Source: an uncultured Lachnospiraceae bacterium (GTDB lineage: Bacteria; Bacillota; Clostridia; Lachnospirales; Lachnospiraceae). From it: DNA of 64,000 bases. Every line of letters begins with the position of its first letter. Within the stretch, counting starts at the first letter, position 1. The notes under the pieces are model-generated. The model worked only from the letters and a program-made list of their open reading frames with translations. It was not told the origin of the DNA and searched no databases. Where the stretch lies: NCBI GenBank assembly GCA_910586205.1, contig CAJUGD010000002.1, positions 1 to 64,000 of the forward strand, read 5' to 3'. Shown piece after piece: positions 1-7,243 of this stretch. The translations under genes were made by a program, and so were the position numbers.

Positions 1-111
1 ACGACCACTTTTCGGGAACGAAAGGCAGAAATGCAGTACGGAAATTTCAAAATCAGCCCTAAAGTTTTTAGCCATTCGTCCGATATAGGGGAAACACAAA
101 CCGCCGTGTAA
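1..111 (+). CDS. possible 3' end of an unidentified gene cut by the window edge
   Basis: The first plus-strand frame is open from the window edge to a TAA at 109-111, giving 36 residues rich in charged and polar side chains. I do not recognise the sequence. It may be the tail of a gene that begins outside the window, or chance. The following 125 bases up to the amidohydrolase stop show no further gene. Confidence 0.2.
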   Translation, partial: TTTFRERKAEMQYGNFKISPKVFSHSSDIGETQTAV

Positions 112-236
112 GCATATTACCTCTGATTCCCCCACTTTCCAACTAATTTCCCTTATCAGGCCGCCCGGCCTGCCTGCGGAAAAAGCAGACCGCCGCACAT
201 AGAAAAAGGGCCTGTGAGCCATCTTCCTCTTTATCC

Positions 237-1037
237 TTAGTTTAATTCCAATAATCGGGATATGTTCTCCCCCAATGCCATCTCCGCTGTCCTCCTGTCC
301 AGGCTTACAAATTCAATAAGCTGCCTGTATAGATACGGTTCCCCATAAGGGGCATCTGAACTGTACAGGCATCTCTCCGGCAGCTCGGTCAATGCCATCT
401 TAGTAGCAATGGAAGCAAATGCAGCAGAAAGGTCTAAGTAGATATCATCATGCTCTTTTGCGAATTTGATTACATCCATCCAGTTTGAGCCGCCCAAGTG
501 TCCGAAAATAACAGGAATGCCGGGATACTTTTCACATAGTGACATTAAGCATTTTATCCCGTCCATCGTGACCGGGTGGAAGGTATGCACCCAGACTGGA
601 TAAATCTTTGTAGCCATCAATGCCTGAAATACAGTGTCCAACTGCATGATCTGCTGCTTGTTTCCGGGTGTAAATTCCCCGATTCCATAAAAAGAATTGG
701 AAGTAATCTGCGTATCAATCCATTCTTCCGTTTCCTCCAGCCCCATCCCTAAAGGAACGGAACCGAATCCCAAAAAGCGTTCCGGGTATTCCTTTACTGC
801 CTCCGCAACTTCCGAGATGTTCTTTTTCAGCCGGCGGATGTTATCCTCCTTACTGTTGGCTCCTGCCAGAATCTTATTCAGGACTGCCATTTCTTCTTCC
901 AGCTCCTTTAATGTTCCGGCTTTCTCCGGGTGCGGCGCGGTGCAGAATAATACCGTCTTATCCACTCCCGCCGCATCCATTTTATCCAACTGCATTTTTA
1001 CGGGGAACATGATATGTTCGTGGCTGTCTATCACCAT
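237..1037 (-). CDS. amidohydrolase family (PF04909-like) metal-dependent hydrolase
   Basis: A 266-residue TIM-barrel hydrolase of the amidohydrolase-2 type. The N-terminal D-S-H-E-H provides the HxH metal ligands, later histidines appear in WVHTFHP (about residue 150) and FGHLGG (about 178), and YSSDAPYG (about 228) carries the expected strand-8 aspartate. The full ligand set suggests an active cytoplasmic enzyme. The family includes decarboxylases and lactone or amide hydrolases, so the substrate cannot be named. The ATG follows AAGGAGG with an 8-base gap. It is divergent from an HxlR regulator, which probably controls it. Confidence 0.8.
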   Translation of the reverse strand: MVIDSHEHIMFPVKMQLDKMDAAGVDKTVLFCTAPHPEKAGTLKELEEEMAVLNKILAGANSKEDNIRRLKKNISEVAEAVKEYPERFLGFGSVPLGMGLEETEEWIDTQITSNSFYGIGEFTPGNKQQIMQLDTVFQALMATKIYPVWVHTFHPVTMDGIKCLMSLCEKYPGIPVIFGHLGGSNWMDVIKFAKEHDDIYLDLSAAFASIATKMALTELPERCLYSSDAPYGEPYLYRQLIEFVSLDRRTAEMALGENISRLLELN

Positions 1038-1067
1038 TTTCAGAACCTCCTTGACAATTTTGGTATA

Positions 1068-1099
1068 TTGACGTTAGCATTAAGGATAGCTAAAATCAA
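1068..1099. promoter_or_regulatory. overlapping face-to-face promoters of the amidohydrolase and hxlR-type genes
   Basis: On the plus strand TTGACG (1068-1073) and TAAAAT (1091-1096) are 17 bases apart and point to the HxlR gene. On the minus strand TTGATT (1094-1099) and TAACGT (1071-1076) are also 17 bases apart and point to the amidohydrolase. The -35 of each overlaps the -10 of the other, so one polymerase would exclude the other. A hairpin-forming GGTTTC-N6-GAAACC follows at 1121-1138 in the HxlR leader. Confidence 0.55.
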
Positions 1100-1162
1100 G
1101 TACGCACTTTTTTGAAATAAGGTTTCCTTTTTGAAACCGTGCGTGGAAAGGGGCAATACATA

Positions 1163-1495
1163 ATGGCAAAGGTGCAGGCAGTGGATGAGCAATGCCCGGT
1201 TGAACTTGGGCTGAATATCCTTAGCGGAAAATGGAAACTGAAAATATTATGGCATCTCTCCAAAGGCACAATCCGTTTTAATGAATTACAGCGGCTCTTA
1301 GGCCGCATCACCACCAAAACGCTGACGGAGCAGCTCCGGGAACTGGAGGAACAGGGAATCATCCTGAGAACCGTTTTCCCGGAAGTCCCTCCGAGGGTTG
1401 AATATTCGCTTAGCGAAATAGGCTGCACCCTAAAACCGATTTTAGGTGAGCTGTGTGAATGGGGAAAGACCTATCAGGAATACCAACGACAATAA
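1163..1495 (+). CDS. HxlR-family winged-helix transcriptional regulator
   Basis: A 110-residue protein of typical HxlR length. It has the family hallmarks: a CPVELGLNILSGKWKLKILW helix near the N-terminus, an R-F-N-E-L-Q-R motif, the K-T-L-T-E-Q-L-R-E-L-E recognition helix and a PPRVEYSLSE wing. I chose the ATG at 1163 because GGAAAGGGG precedes it at good spacing; an in-frame GTG at 1139 has no such site. HxlR proteins commonly sense reactive carbonyls or oxidants and control the divergent gene. That link is inferred from position. Confidence 0.88.
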   Translation: MAKVQAVDEQCPVELGLNILSGKWKLKILWHLSKGTIRFNELQRLLGRITTKTLTEQLRELEEQGIILRTVFPEVPPRVEYSLSEIGCTLKPILGELCEWGKTYQEYQRQ

Positions 1496-1586
1496 AAGTA
1501 TGCTCTGCAAATGCCTTTGCTGTTTCATCCCCAATGCCGGAGCTTGCCCCAGTGATAATCGTATATTTTCCTTTTTCCTGAACCAT
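1410..1586 (-). pseudogene. 5' remnant of a short-chain dehydrogenase/reductase gene
   Basis: From an ATG at 1586 with a GGAGG site 8 bases upstream, the frame reads the classic SDR Rossmann start, including TIITGASSGIG (TGxxxGIG cofactor loop) and the following helix E-T-A-K-A-F-A-E. After about 29 residues, near 1500, the likeness stops and the frame runs into the tail of the HxlR gene before ending at 1410. SDR enzymes are about 250 residues, so this is a truncated relic. The join lies just after the HxlR stop codon. Confidence 0.75.
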
Positions 1587-1618
1587 TTGATAATCCTCCT
1601 TCGATTTGGTATAATCCA

Positions 1619-1649
1619 ACCATACAATGTAGAGTAAACTTTATGTCAA
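1619..1649 (-). promoter_or_regulatory. MerR-type promoter with 19-bp spacer upstream of the SDR remnant
   Basis: On the minus strand TTGACA (1644-1649) and TATGGT (1619-1624) are separated by 19 bases. The spacer holds the near-palindrome TAAAGTTTACTCTA (1630-1643). An overlong spacer with a central dyad is the hallmark of promoters activated by MerR-family proteins through DNA untwisting. The adjacent truncated MerR gene is the natural partner. Confidence 0.65.
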
Positions 1650-1669
1650 GAGGATTGAGGTGATTTTTT

Positions 1670-1807
1670 ATGGAATATCCCATCGGGGAATTTTCAAAAC
1701 TGACGGGGCTGGGTATCCATACCCTCCGCATGGATAATTCTTCTGTATCCTATATAGCATCAAAAAAGCAGGCTAATGAATTTTTCTCTCCATCATCCTG
1801 CTCATAA
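1670..1807 (+). pseudogene. 5' remnant of a MerR-family regulator gene
   Basis: An ATG at 1670 behind a GGATTGAGG ribosome binding site opens with a MerR helix-turn-helix start (Y-P-I-G-E-F-S-K-L-T-G-L-G-I-H-T-L-R). The invariant continuation (R-Y-Y-E) is missing. The frame runs on with unrelated residues to a TAA at 1805-1807, 45 codons in all. MerR proteins are at least 110 residues, so it is a relic. Both this gene and its divergent SDR partner are cut, but their shared promoter is intact. Confidence 0.7.
1762..1802 (-). terminator. candidate rho-independent terminator of the spoVA operon
   Basis: On the minus strand AGCAGG and CCTGCT form a stem (1797-1802 with 1767-1772), helped by an inner ATGA/TCAT pair, and are followed by six T residues. 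The loop is long, so strength is uncertain. It lies 47 bases after the spoVAC stop and inside the MerR remnant on the other strand. Confidence 0.5.
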
Positions 1808-1848
1808 AGCCAACTACCAAATTAATTTTTTACTTCCCTATCCACTTC

Positions 1849-2304
1849 TCAAATAACCCCCATCACTCCCCCAATCCAATAAATTACACCCAACACCCAA
1901 CTGCTCAGAATCCCATAAAGTATCACCGGCCCCGCAATGGTAAAAATCTTACAGCCGATCCCAAACACCTGTCCCTCCGCCTTATACTCAATCGCCGGCG
2001 CCACCACCGAATTGGCAAACCCTGTAATCGGCACCAGCGCCCCGGCGCCGCCCCACTTCACAATCTTCGGATACACATTCATCCCTGTCAGCACCACACT
2101 CAAAAGAATCAGCTCCAACTGCGTCCAGGTCATTGCCGTATCCCTTTCCATCCCCCAAAGCTTCATCATGCTCATAGTTGAAATCTGTCCCAGCAGACAG
2201 ATAGTTCCGCCTGTCACAAATGCCCGAAGCATATCAGCTCCCAGGGGATGAGTCGGAGTAATCTTTTTAACATATTTATCATATTCCTGTTTATTCAATT
2301 CCAT
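1849..2304 (-). CDS. spoVAC: stage V sporulation protein AC
   Basis: A 151-residue inner-membrane protein with the SpoVAC N-terminus (Q-E-Y-D-K-Y-V-K-K followed by a proline-rich turn), then hydrophobic segments and the conserved ITGFANSVVAPAIEYKAEG region. SpoVA proteins form the channel that moves dipicolinic acid into the forespore and out at germination; SpoVAC itself behaves as a mechanosensitive channel in Bacillus. The ATG at 2304 has AAGGAG 8 bases upstream; the GTG at 2313 overlaps that site. It is the last spoVA gene here. No spoVAD or spoVAE follows, and the next DNA is a decayed MerR/SDR pair. Confidence 0.92.
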   Translation of the reverse strand: MELNKQEYDKYVKKITPTHPLGADMLRAFVTGGTICLLGQISTMSMMKLWGMERDTAMTWTQLELILLSVVLTGMNVYPKIVKWGGAGALVPITGFANSVVAPAIEYKAEGQVFGIGCKIFTIAGPVILYGILSSWVLGVIYWIGGVMGVI

Positions 2305-2404
2305 CACGTACACTCCTTGTATATTTCGAATAATTTTAGAACTCCTCTGTAAATACTATCCAACATCTGCACAGAAAAAACGTACAGTAAAAAACTTCAA
2401 ATCT

Positions 2405-2908
2405 TTAAATACACATCCCTTTATAAAAATAAATCAAAGCTCCTGCCAGCTTCCCTAATGCCACTGACAAGATTACATATTGCAGTCCCACTGCCAGTCT
2501 GATCCGCCTGTTTAAAACCGGCACTGCCTTTAATGTCTCTGCAAGAGACATCACAAGGCATCCCACGAAAATCCCGGCTGAGAGACCAAAGATTCCCAGC
2601 ACAATCTTTTCCCCAAACCACACAGGAATCGGGAGTTCATAAAGATCCGACACATTTCCCCAAATTCCTCCTAATATAATCAGGGTTTCATAAAGCAGAA
2701 TGTATTTGGTGCCGGTTCTGTCCATGATCCGGGGAAAGACACCGATAATGGCCAGAAATGCAAATACTCCTGCTGCAATCACCCCTCCTGCACTTAATCC
2801 AATAAATCCCAGCACAGATGCCTGCCACCAGACCAGCCCCATAATGTTTGAGGCTGATTGGATAAAAAGCATACCTATTGTTTCTGCTGCCATTTCACCG
2901 AATATCAA
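2405..2908 (-). CDS. spoVAB: stage V sporulation protein AB
   Basis: A membrane protein of about 167 residues with four or five hydrophobic segments and the SpoVAB-type G-V-F-A-F-L-A-I-I-G-V-F-P-R core near residue 50. Its exact role in the SpoVA complex is unknown. The TTG at 2908 is preceded by AAAGGAG at 7 bases and overlaps the spoVAA stop by 14 bases, implying coupling. An ATG at 2893 or a later one giving the more usual 140-residue length are alternatives, but they lack a clear ribosome binding site. Confidence 0.82.
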   Translation of the reverse strand: MIFGEMAAETIGMLFIQSASNIMGLVWWQASVLGFIGLSAGGVIAAGVFAFLAIIGVFPRIMDRTGTKYILLYETLIILGGIWGNVSDLYELPIPVWFGEKIVLGIFGLSAGIFVGCLVMSLAETLKAVPVLNRRIRLAVGLQYVILSVALGKLAGALIYFYKGMCI

Positions 2909-3530
2909 TCCCCTGCTCCTTTCTCCCATCGTTTTGGATCAGGGTCTTGCTGATATTGTCCTCATACAAACGCATTTCCACTTCCAAAGGAGTCGGATCC
3001 GTGCTGATCTTCCATTTGGCAAAGTGGTTAAAGAATGTGATAATTCCAAGAGCCAGGCCAATGGAATACGTCAGATCCAGGATTGTTGTTCCCTGAGCGT
3101 CAGTCCCTGTTACCAGACGGTATAGTTCTTGAAATACATCCCGCACATTGGCGTCATTATTAAAGGTCATGATGGCAAATGCAGCTCCGCAAAAACAGAT
3201 CACACAGACAAAAAGTGTCTTTGTCCACTGCCAAACATATTTCGGCTTCTTGGCCGGCTGATAATCAATGATATATTCTACCTTTCCTACGTTATTCACG
3301 GAAACAGAAGGATCTACGGCTTCCAGTTTTTCAATCACATCCAAAGCATTTTCCACATACCGTCTGCATTTATCCTCTGTGATATGCTTCAGTTTTACAC
3401 ATTCACATTTATTCTGGATGTTGGTATCACTGCAATACAGCTTCGCCACATCTTTCAAAAACACATCCTTTGAATGAACCTCCGTGATTTCAGACAGGTT
3501 TAAATAGACTGTGTTGGTTTTGCTGCTCAA
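2895..3530 (-). CDS. spoVAA: stage V sporulation protein AA
   Basis: A 211-residue protein with a soluble N-terminal part (about residues 1-105) followed by two membrane segments (about 110-130 and 160-185). This matches SpoVAA, which is part of the SpoVA dipicolinate transport complex. The start is TTG at 3530, with GGAGG 7 bases upstream. That TTG overlaps the stop codon of a small membrane ORF as TTGA, and the gene's 3' end overlaps spoVAB. All of this indicates one sigma-G-type forespore operon continuing from spoIIA. Confidence 0.9.
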   Translation of the reverse strand: MSSKTNTVYLNLSEITEVHSKDVFLKDVAKLYCSDTNIQNKCECVKLKHITEDKCRRYVENALDVIEKLEAVDPSVSVNNVGKVEYIIDYQPAKKPKYVWQWTKTLFVCVICFCGAAFAIMTFNNDANVRDVFQELYRLVTGTDAQGTTILDLTYSIGLALGIITFFNHFAKWKISTDPTPLEVEMRLYEDNISKTLIQNDGRKEQGIDIR

Positions 3531-3676
3531 AGCATCACCTCCCACGCCTGATTTACCAGGGTTCCTCCCGGTTCCTGCCTGACCTTGCCAAACAGGCAGT
3601 ACCAAGCAATCAAGGCTGCTATTGACAGACACAGAAATATTGTCACAATCCCGATTAATTGTTTCAAAAAGTCCAT
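3527..3676 (-). CDS. small single-span membrane protein between sigF and spoVAA
   Basis: This 49-residue ORF starts at an ATG (3676) behind AAAGGATG and ends in a TGA that overlaps the TTG of spoVAA. Residues about 6-29 form one hydrophobic helix (I-G-I-V-T-I-F-L-C-L-S-I-A-A-L-I-A-W), followed by a short charged tail. Its ribosome binding site and exact coupling argue that it is translated. I do not recognise a family. A role with the SpoVA complex in the forespore membrane is inference from position only. Confidence 0.6.
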   Translation of the reverse strand: MDFLKQLIGIVTIFLCLSIAALIAWYCLFGKVRQEPGGTLVNQAWEVML

Positions 3677-3715
3677 ATGATCACATCCTTTCAAAGATGC
3701 TTCTAGTATGTGTCA

Positions 3716-4435
3716 TCATGAACCTAGATATTCTCTCATTTTTCGAAGAATCTTTTTTTCCAGCCTGGAAACCTGAACCTGGGAAATATTTAAGTCGGCG
3801 GCAATCTGGCTTTGGGTCTGATTTTCAAAATAACGGCGCATAATAATTTCCCTGTCCTTCGGGGAAAGCTGCTCTAAAAGCTGTTTTAACACCATTTTAT
3901 TTAAAAGCTCCTCCTGCTGCTCATGTTCATCCTGCAGCTTATCCAAAAGCCGCAGGTTTTGATCCTCACCAGAACCCACTGTTCTGTAGATGGACTCCAC
4001 CTCAACAGACGCTTCCATGGATGCCGCCACCTCCTCACGGCTGACTCCGGCCCGCACAGCAAGTTCTTCAAGTCCTGGTTCCCTGCCCAACTCCCATATC
4101 ATCTTTTCCCGGATGCTGCTGACCCTCATTCCCAATTCCTTTAAGGAACGGCTTACCTTGATCATACCGTCATCCCGCAGAAAACGTTTGATCTCACCGG
4201 TTATCATCGGCACGGCATAAGTTGAAAATTTTACGTCAAATTCCAGATTAAATTTGTCAATCGCTTTGATCAGACCAATACATCCGATCTGATACAGATC
4301 CTCCAGCTCATGTCCCCTTCCGGCAAACCGGCGAACAATACTCCATACTAATCCTACATTGTCCAGAACCAGTTGTTCTCTGGCACTTTGATCCCCTTCA
4401 TGGGCAAGCTGAATTAATTTTGTGGTTTCCTCCAT
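3716..4435 (-). CDS. sigF: RNA polymerase sigma-F factor, forespore specific
   Basis: A 239-residue sigma-70 family protein. Region 2 carries the D-L-Y-Q-I-G-C-I-G-L-I-K-A-I-D-K-F core and F-S-T-Y-A-V-P-M-I-T-G-E-I-K-R; region 3 and a C-terminal region 4 helix-turn-helix (Q-S-Q-I-A-A-D-L-N-I-S-Q-V-Q-V-S-R) follow. Sequence and position after spoIIAB identify SpoIIAC, the first forespore sigma factor. It is held inactive by SpoIIAB until SpoIIAA is dephosphorylated. It begins 6 bases after the spoIIAB stop. Confidence 0.97.
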   Translation of the reverse strand: MEETTKLIQLAHEGDQSAREQLVLDNVGLVWSIVRRFAGRGHELEDLYQIGCIGLIKAIDKFNLEFDVKFSTYAVPMITGEIKRFLRDDGMIKVSRSLKELGMRVSSIREKMIWELGREPGLEELAVRAGVSREEVAASMEASVEVESIYRTVGSGEDQNLRLLDKLQDEHEQQEELLNKMVLKQLLEQLSPKDREIIMRRYFENQTQSQIAADLNISQVQVSRLEKKILRKMREYLGS

Positions 4436-4441
4436 GCTCTG

Positions 4442-4858
4442 TCACCTGCCGATTTTCTTTTTCATGGTCACCAATGTTCCCCGTCCTGGCTCTGATTCCA
4501 CCAGCACCTGATCCATAAAGGCTTCCATAAAGGAAAATCCCATGCCGGAGCGCTCGCCGGATTTATCAGTGGTATACATAGGCTCCATTGCCCTTTTCAC
4601 ATCACGGATTCCCACTCCTGTATCCCGCACCAGCACAGTCAGCTCCTTCCCCTCTGCCTGCAGCTCCATATAAATGATTCCTTCCCCTTCCTGGTATCCA
4701 TGAATCACCGCATTGGTCACAGCCTCTGAAACAGCCGTCTTCACATCATCCAATTCCTCCAGAGTCGGATCCAGACGGCTCATAAAAACAGCCGTTACCA
4801 CTCGTGCCAACTCCTCATTTTTTGATAAACTCTCAATCTCCATCCGAAAACGTTCCAT
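4442..4858 (-). CDS. spoIIAB: anti-sigma-F factor, serine kinase
   Basis: A 138-residue GHKL-fold kinase. It has the N box (V-S-E-A-V-T-N-A-V-I-H-G-Y), the G1 box (VRDTGVGI) and G2 box (S-G-M-G-F-S-F-M). SpoIIAB binds sigma-F with ATP and phosphorylates SpoIIAA on a serine. The length matches the family. Unlike the usual arrangement, in which spoIIAA and spoIIAB nearly overlap, a gap of 211 bases separates it from spoIIAA. Confidence 0.97.
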   Translation of the reverse strand: MERFRMEIESLSKNEELARVVTAVFMSRLDPTLEELDDVKTAVSEAVTNAVIHGYQEGEGIIYMELQAEGKELTVLVRDTGVGIRDVKRAMEPMYTTDKSGERSGMGFSFMEAFMDQVLVESEPGRGTLVTMKKKIGR

Positions 4859-4983
4859 CTTCTCTTATCCTCCAACAGCGCATAAACTGCGCCATAAATT
4901 AATCTGTTCCAGCATTGCTGTAAAATCTGATGTAAATTCTGATGTAAACTCGCTGGAAAACCATTCAATTACTGTCCTTTCAT

Positions 4984-5012
4984 ATTATACCAGCGCCAGC
5001 AATCCTAACCAA
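4984..5012 (-). promoter_or_regulatory. candidate vegetative-type promoter inside the spoIIA operon
   Basis: On the minus strand TTGGTT (5007-5012) and a perfect TATAAT (4984-4989) are 17 bases apart, in the gap between spoIIAA and spoIIAB. Downstream are 12-base direct repeats (TTTACATCAGAA/T, near 4927-4950) and a short unsupported frame ending just before spoIIAB. This could drive spoIIAB-sigF separately from spoIIAA. Confidence 0.4.
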
Positions 5013-5069
5013 AAGCCGCACTTGTTTGGATCCGTCTCAAAGCCTTTTTTCAAATGCCATATGCTCTGC

Positions 5070-5414
5070 CTATCCAATGAGGGCTTCCTCCCTGGTCGCG
5101 TAATGCTTTATCAGCCTGGTAATTCCTCCTATAGTAAGAATCCTCTGCACCCGGTCATTAACCCCATACAACGCCACCTTTCCTCCGTTGGCTGCCATCT
5201 GCTTATACCGGTTTATTAAGATCCCAATTCCCGAAGAATCCATAAATTCGGTTTTGGAAAAATCAAAAACCACGCGGCTGATATAATTTTCTGCCATCAG
5301 CAGATCTGTCTCGTATTTTAAATTTCTGCAGTTATGATGATCCAGCTCCTTAGGCATGTGAATGAGCAGCACTTGCCCCCGCGCCTCATAAATAAATGAT
5401 TGTTCCATTGCCAC
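5070..5414 (-). CDS. spoIIAA: anti-anti-sigma factor
   Basis: A 114-residue STAS-domain protein. The phosphorylation loop F-M-D-S-S-G-I-G (about residue 58) contains the serine that SpoIIAB phosphorylates and SpoIIE dephosphorylates. Unphosphorylated SpoIIAA captures SpoIIAB and frees sigma-F. A GTG at 5414 and an ATG at 5408 both sit behind GGAAAGGA; either may start the protein. It opens the spoIIA-spoVA cluster. No convincing sigma-H promoter could be assigned in the 130 bases upstream. Confidence 0.96.
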   Translation of the reverse strand: MAMEQSFIYEARGQVLLIHMPKELDHHNCRNLKYETDLLMAENYISRVVFDFSKTEFMDSSGIGILINRYKQMAANGGKVALYGVNDRVQRILTIGGITRLIKHYATREEALIG

Positions 5415-5544
5415 CCTGTTCCTTTCCCTGTTTTGTTTCCGTTTTTCATCTTCTCCTGAATCATTAAAGCCTGTATCTTTGGCCTTCTGTTTATGAATCT
5501 GTTCTTTATTCCTCTTAACATTTCGGTATATCCGATTTTAGAGC

Positions 5545-5581
5545 AAAAAAAGATACAGCAAGCCTTCTCTCTTGTTGTATC
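5545..5581 (-). terminator. rho-independent terminator after the valS-folC-TPR operon
   Basis: On the minus strand GATACAACAAG (5571-5581) pairs with CTTGCTGTATC (5552-5562), leaving an 8-base loop, and seven T residues follow. It ends the operon read from valS and separates it from spoIIAA. Confidence 0.85.
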
Positions 5582-5708
5582 CTTTTTCATTTTATCTGAT
5601 TGTAAATTAAAAAATATATTCTCTGCATCTAGCCCTCTGCAGACAGCCACTATAGACACAGTCCGGCAGCTGCAAAGCACGGTCTCCTTGACCCGCTGCA
5701 CCTCTGCC

Positions 5709-7013
5709 CTAAAATCCCCGCGCCTCCTTTGCCTGGGCCGCATATTCTGAATCCGAATGATTCATAATAATCTCTCCGAAAAATTCATTGGCCTGATCCA
5801 CATTTCCTGCATTCTTATAAGCCATGCCGATCTTATAGATCACTCCTATGTTTCCTCCGTTGATCTGCAGGCTTTTCTGATAATAATTCACTGCCTGATC
5901 CGTGTTTCCCCTGGCTGCAGCCTCATCTCCCATCTGCTCTAATACCGGGTAGCCGTTGACTGCCATATCCTGCTGAACCCAGGATGCAATCTCATCCAGA
6001 ACCCCGTCTGCAAGAACGGAAAAATCCGTTTCTACATAAAACTGCACTGCAGTACGCATGTCCTCTGAACGATATGCCTGAAGAATCTGGGCCAGACGCT
6101 GATATTGGCTGATCACACTGCCGCTGTCATTGACCATGGCCTCCAGGCTGGATTCTGCTTCCTGCTGTGCCTCGCTGGCTTCCTCTAACTTTCGGTTCAG
6201 CTCATCGATCTGAAGACTTTTTTGGTTGACTAACTCCAGCCCTTGCCGGATTTCTTCTTTATATTTGCTGATGATGGAATCCCGAATGGTAGGTGTTACC
6301 AGAAAGAATACCACCACCACTCCCATTACCAGTCCCGCCAGAATATTCAGCACGGACTGGAGTCCCGTATTCTCCTTATAGCTGGGCGGCAGGATAATAT
6401 CATCATCCTGCATCTGACGGTGAGAAAATGCATTTTTCAGTTTACGTTTTTCCACCTCTGCTTTGCCTGTGTGGGCTTTGGCAACGGTCATATACCGCTG
6501 GGTAAGAGGGCTGAACCGATCCACCTTCATAGCCTGGAACAAGCAGCGGCCCGCTTTCGTATAATCCTCGTGGTGCATATACAAAAGGGCAAGGAGCTGC
6601 TGGGCCTTCACATAATTGGGCATCTCCTCCACCATCCGCATCAGCAGCAGAACGGCCAAGTCCTCATTATCATTCCGTGCATAATGGAGAGACTGATTAT
6701 ACTTTTTTGCTGCCTGATCTGCCATGTCCAAATATCCCGAAGCATTTTGAAGCGCCTTCAAATACCCTTCTGCCAGATTATTTTCTTCCTGTAGATTCAG
6801 GCTGATAATCCACTGAGCAAGAGCAGCACCTACCTCTCCCATCTCATGGTAAACCAGTCCCAAAAGGTTTCTGGCATCCGTCTGATATTTATGGAACCGA
6901 AGGCTTTTTTTTAAGACCTGCACAGCGCCGGTAAGATCGCGCTCCTTCGCCTTTTCCAGCCCCACATTATAGTAAGCATTGGAAATTTGACGATTCCTCA
7001 TTCCTGTATCCAT
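5709..7013 (-). CDS. membrane-anchored TPR and coiled-coil protein
   Basis: A 434-residue protein with three parts. Residues about 10-190 are tetratricopeptide-type helical repeats with typical spacing of A, L, G and Y. One membrane helix follows near 220-245 (G-L-V-M-G-V-V-V-V-F-F-L-V). Then comes a coiled coil (about 255-310) and two further TPR units near the C-terminus with N-Y-Y-Q-K-S-L-Q-I. The repeats suggest a scaffold for protein complexes, possibly in envelope or sporulation work, but no partner is known. It is the last gene of the T-box-valS operon, followed by a strong terminator. Confidence 0.75.
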   Translation of the reverse strand: MDTGMRNRQISNAYYNVGLEKAKERDLTGAVQVLKKSLRFHKYQTDARNLLGLVYHEMGEVGAALAQWIISLNLQEENNLAEGYLKALQNASGYLDMADQAAKKYNQSLHYARNDNEDLAVLLLMRMVEEMPNYVKAQQLLALLYMHHEDYTKAGRCLFQAMKVDRFSPLTQRYMTVAKAHTGKAEVEKRKLKNAFSHRQMQDDDIILPPSYKENTGLQSVLNILAGLVMGVVVVFFLVTPTIRDSIISKYKEEIRQGLELVNQKSLQIDELNRKLEEASEAQQEAESSLEAMVNDSGSVISQYQRLAQILQAYRSEDMRTAVQFYVETDFSVLADGVLDEIASWVQQDMAVNGYPVLEQMGDEAAARGNTDQAVNYYQKSLQINGGNIGVIYKIGMAYKNAGNVDQANEFFGEIIMNHSDSEYAAQAKEARGF

Positions 7014-7047
7014 GCTCTGTCTCCGTTTATTTCTCTTATGGTTACTG

Positions 7048-7179
7048 CTACTTATTGTTTAACAATTCCATCATCAGATCCGTCATATCTGTCAGATCCT
7101 CTCTCCCGATGGCATCCTCCACATTTCCAATCTCCATACTGGGCTGAAAATTCTTCAGCTCCTCCTCAAAATCCAGCAA
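7048..7179 (-). CDS. small acidic hypothetical protein between folC and the TPR gene
   Basis: A 43-residue ORF starting at TTG 7179 with GGAGG 8 bases upstream and ending TAG at 7048. It is strongly acidic (L-D-F-E-E-E-L near the start, V-E-D-A-I and E-D-L-T-D-M-T-D-L-M later) and probably helical. There is no family I can name. The ribosome binding site and operon position support translation. Confidence 0.5.
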   Translation of the reverse strand: MLDFEEELKNFQPSMEIGNVEDAIGREDLTDMTDLMMELLNNK

Positions 7180-7243
7180 TCCTTATTCCTCCTCATCTAA
7201 ATATGTAATAATACGCGCCGCCTGCCAAATCAGCGGAATACAT

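Noticed and set aside
1849..2304. Considered as spoVAE (spoVAEB) rather than spoVAC
   Set aside because: Length of about 150 residues and the N-terminal Y-D-K-Y-V-K-K region fit SpoVAC; SpoVAEB is about 116 residues.
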